64,000 bases of DNA from Bacteroides sp. An322. GTDB lineage: Bacteria > Bacteroidota > Bacteroidia > Bacteroidales > Bacteroidaceae. The stretch covers positions 124,001 through 188,000 of the forward strand of contig NZ_NFIN01000003.1 in the NCBI RefSeq assembly GCF_002161765.1, given 5' to 3'. Below the pieces are notes generated by a model. That model had not been told where the DNA came from. It saw only the letters and a list, made by a program, of their open reading frames with translations, and ran no database searches. Positions 62,708-64,000 of this stretch are shown piece after piece; within the stretch, counting starts at the first letter, position 1, and each line of letters opens with the position of its first letter. The position numbers and the translations under genes were made by a program.

Positions 62708-63391
62708 TGTTCAAATATACATATAAACTTAATGAGTACAAATGTAATGCCTTTTATTTTCATTTGCAAATATACATGTAGAAAAATATATTGCACATTT
62801 GTATATAAGGTGAATACATTTGTAATCATTTTAAAGATATACAGATGTAAACCAAGTTAATTTGCATTCGATTAAACTTTAATATATAAGTATAAATGAT
62901 TGATTAATAGTTAAATATAATTGATGTGTAGGTGTTTACAATCCTATAATATCGAAATGTATACGCTTAGGTATCGTTGCTTTAAACCATATTTTGAATA
63001 ATAACAGATAGTTCGTTGGGTTTTAGCGTATTATTCTGTTTCTGAATAGGTTGGATATATTTGCATCTACATTTATAAAAGTAAACAATACAAATGTAAT
63101 AACTATGGTTTACTTTTGTAATCGCTTTCAGAGTTTGAATATAGTGTTATTTTTCAATGTACAAATACAAATGTAAACGCTTGTATTTACATTAAAAATA
63201 TAGAAATGTATATATCGAAATGTAAAGTATTCTACCCGCAATAAAAATAAATTGTACCGTTTTGCGAGATTTGAGAATTTGCGGACAGAAATTCAGAAGC
63301 ATCCGATTTTTCGATTCTCGTGAAAATGTTTAAATTTGCATCAATACATTCCTTACACAGAAAAAACACATACACTTTAAAATCAGAAAAG
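62708..63391. promoter_or_regulatory. AT-rich intergenic region with TACA-N2-TGTA sites
   Basis: No gene in about 680 bases. TACAAATGTA or its reverse TACATTTGTA occurs at 62737-62746, 62815-62824, 63089-63098 and 63166-63175; near copies (ACATTTGTA at 62795, TACTTTTGTA at 63111, and several GAAATGTATA) fill the space. All are short palindromes TACA-N2-TGTA. They look like operators of a regulator, most simply the adjacent XRE protein. Confidence 0.55.
63308..63338 (+). promoter_or_regulatory. Promoter of acetyltransferase gene
   Basis: TTTT (63308-63311), 19 bases, TAAATTTG (63331-63338); ATG follows at 63392. Confidence 0.6.
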
Positions 63392-63979
63392 ATGGATACA
63401 ACAGATTTAGATTTGGAATTGCAGCGGATGCGCTCCGGTCTGCCTTATAATGCGCATACTCCGGCTATGTATGCGTATCGCGATGAAGTGAAAAAGAAAC
63501 TTCACCGGCTGAATGTGACGGAATATCATACGGAGAAAATGCCGGAGGTATTACGTTCCCTGTTCCCTAATTCGGCTGCTGATTTCTATGTAGAGCCTCC
63601 CTTCTATTGCGATTATGGAGAAGGCATCTATGCTGCCGAAGGAGTGTTTATCAACTTCGGTGCCGTAATTCTCGATGGAGCAAAAGTTACGATTGGGAAA
63701 AAGACTTTGATTGCTCCGGGAGTACATATCTATACTGCCCAGCATCCGTTGGATGCGGATGAGCGTGCCGTATGGGAAAACTGCTTGCCTGTTACTATCG
63801 GAGAGCGATGCTGGATTGGCGGGCACGTTACTATCTGTCCGGGAGTGACAATCGGAGACCGATGTGTGATAGGTGCCGGTGCTGTTGTGGTCAACGATAT
63901 CCCGGACGACTCCTTGGCTGTAGGCAATCCGGCTAAGGTCATCCGAAAGTTGAATCAGAAAAAAAATGTTACAAAATGA
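63392..63979 (+). CDS. Maltose/galactoside O-acetyltransferase-like protein
   Basis: 195 residues from ATG 63392; an in-frame GTG at 63320 lies over the promoter and is unlikely. N-terminal mac domain (RMRSGLPYNAH) and a left-handed beta-helix with hexapeptide repeats, including FYCDYGEGIYAAEGVFIN and VTIGERCWIGGHVTICPG; HIYTAQHP holds the catalytic histidine. Acetylates sugars from acetyl-CoA. Stop overlaps the next ATG as ATGA. Confidence 0.88.
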   Translation: MDTTDLDLELQRMRSGLPYNAHTPAMYAYRDEVKKKLHRLNVTEYHTEKMPEVLRSLFPNSAADFYVEPPFYCDYGEGIYAAEGVFINFGAVILDGAKVTIGKKTLIAPGVHIYTAQHPLDADERAVWENCLPVTIGERCWIGGHVTICPGVTIGDRCVIGAGAVVVNDIPDDSLAVGNPAKVIRKLNQKKNVTK

Positions 63980-64000
63980 ACAAAATGCGAGCCGCAAAGA
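63976..64000 (+). CDS. Partial CDS at window edge
   Basis: An ATG at 63976-63978 overlaps the acetyltransferase stop and opens MNKMRAAK before the window ends. Too short to identify; the ATGA coupling is the only support. Confidence 0.45.

Overview
The window comes from a gut-type member of the Bacteroidales (Bacteroides/Phocaeicola-like). The evidence is a housekeeping gene set with Bacteroidota-specific members (the bat operon, serine palmitoyltransferase, DUF4295 and DUF2148 proteins, HU-domain fusion proteins), promoters of the Bacteroidota form TTTG/TTGC-N19-TAnnTTTG, weak Shine-Dalgarno sequences, and dispersed palindromic repeats. Species cannot be fixed from sequence alone.

Bases 1-9034 are the right-hand end of an integrated mobile element, most likely a temperate phage. 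A leftward early operon starts at a well-formed promoter (6682-6712). It encodes an SH3-barrel (DUF2693-like) protein, many very small proteins, an ERF single-strand annealing recombinase, a PD-(D/E)xK nuclease, a DUF3127 single-strand-binding protein, an HNH-like protein, a NinB-like protein, further hypotheticals, and an atypical tRNA-like gene. Divergently transcribed are a small two-helix membrane protein, a CI/LexA-type (HTH + S24 peptidase) repressor, and a lipoprotein cargo gene. The element ends in a 3' fragment of tRNA-Gly(CCC) at about 8984-9034, which I read as the right attachment site. No integrase or structural genes are visible; they would lie to the left.

From 9.1 kb on, the sequence is ordinary chromosome. 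9.1-19.8 kb: a metallo-beta-lactamase-fold hydrolase; the leftward operon lon-tgt-lptG-like; trmN6; a lipid kinase divergent from serine palmitoyltransferase (sphingolipid synthesis); a DUF2148 protein; and a Cof-type HAD phosphatase. 20.0-22.2 kb: a 5'-truncated surface-protein gene joining a fimbrillin-like region to a phospholipase C-like domain. 22.4-30.4 kb: mgtC/sapB-like, a small winged-helix protein, map, tsaD, pncC, rpmB-rpmG-DUF4295, ftsY-rimO-HU, and an HU-TM-LysM fusion. 30.6-39.8 kb: the aerotolerance (bat) operon with MoxR, DUF58, a BatD-like protein, BatA-E and a PAP2 phosphatase. 40-50.6 kb: a DUF2007-USP protein, a TPR protein, gyrA, clpC and htpG. 50.8-58.2 kb: a patatin-barrel (PlpD-like) outer-membrane phospholipase, three tandem tRNA-Arg(ACG) genes, a DUF4738-like lipoprotein, an HU-TM-SPOR fusion followed by an FHA protein, a thioredoxin-fold protein lacking its cysteines, and serB. 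58.4-64.0 kb: a DEAD-box helicase, trmD, pyrK-pyrD, an XRE regulator beside a 0.6-kb AT-rich region rich in TACA-N2-TGTA sites, and a maltose-O-acetyltransferase-like gene.

The most interesting signals are: two separate single-pass proteins that join a cytoplasmic HU-type DNA-binding fold to a periplasmic peptidoglycan-binding domain (LysM at 29.5 kb, SPOR at 54.4 kb), candidates for physical nucleoid-cell wall links; the truncated fimbrillin/PLC protein that lacks both catalytic histidines; the TACA-N2-TGTA operator-like array; and several families of palindromic dispersed repeats. I did not find a clearly novel defence or CRISPR system.
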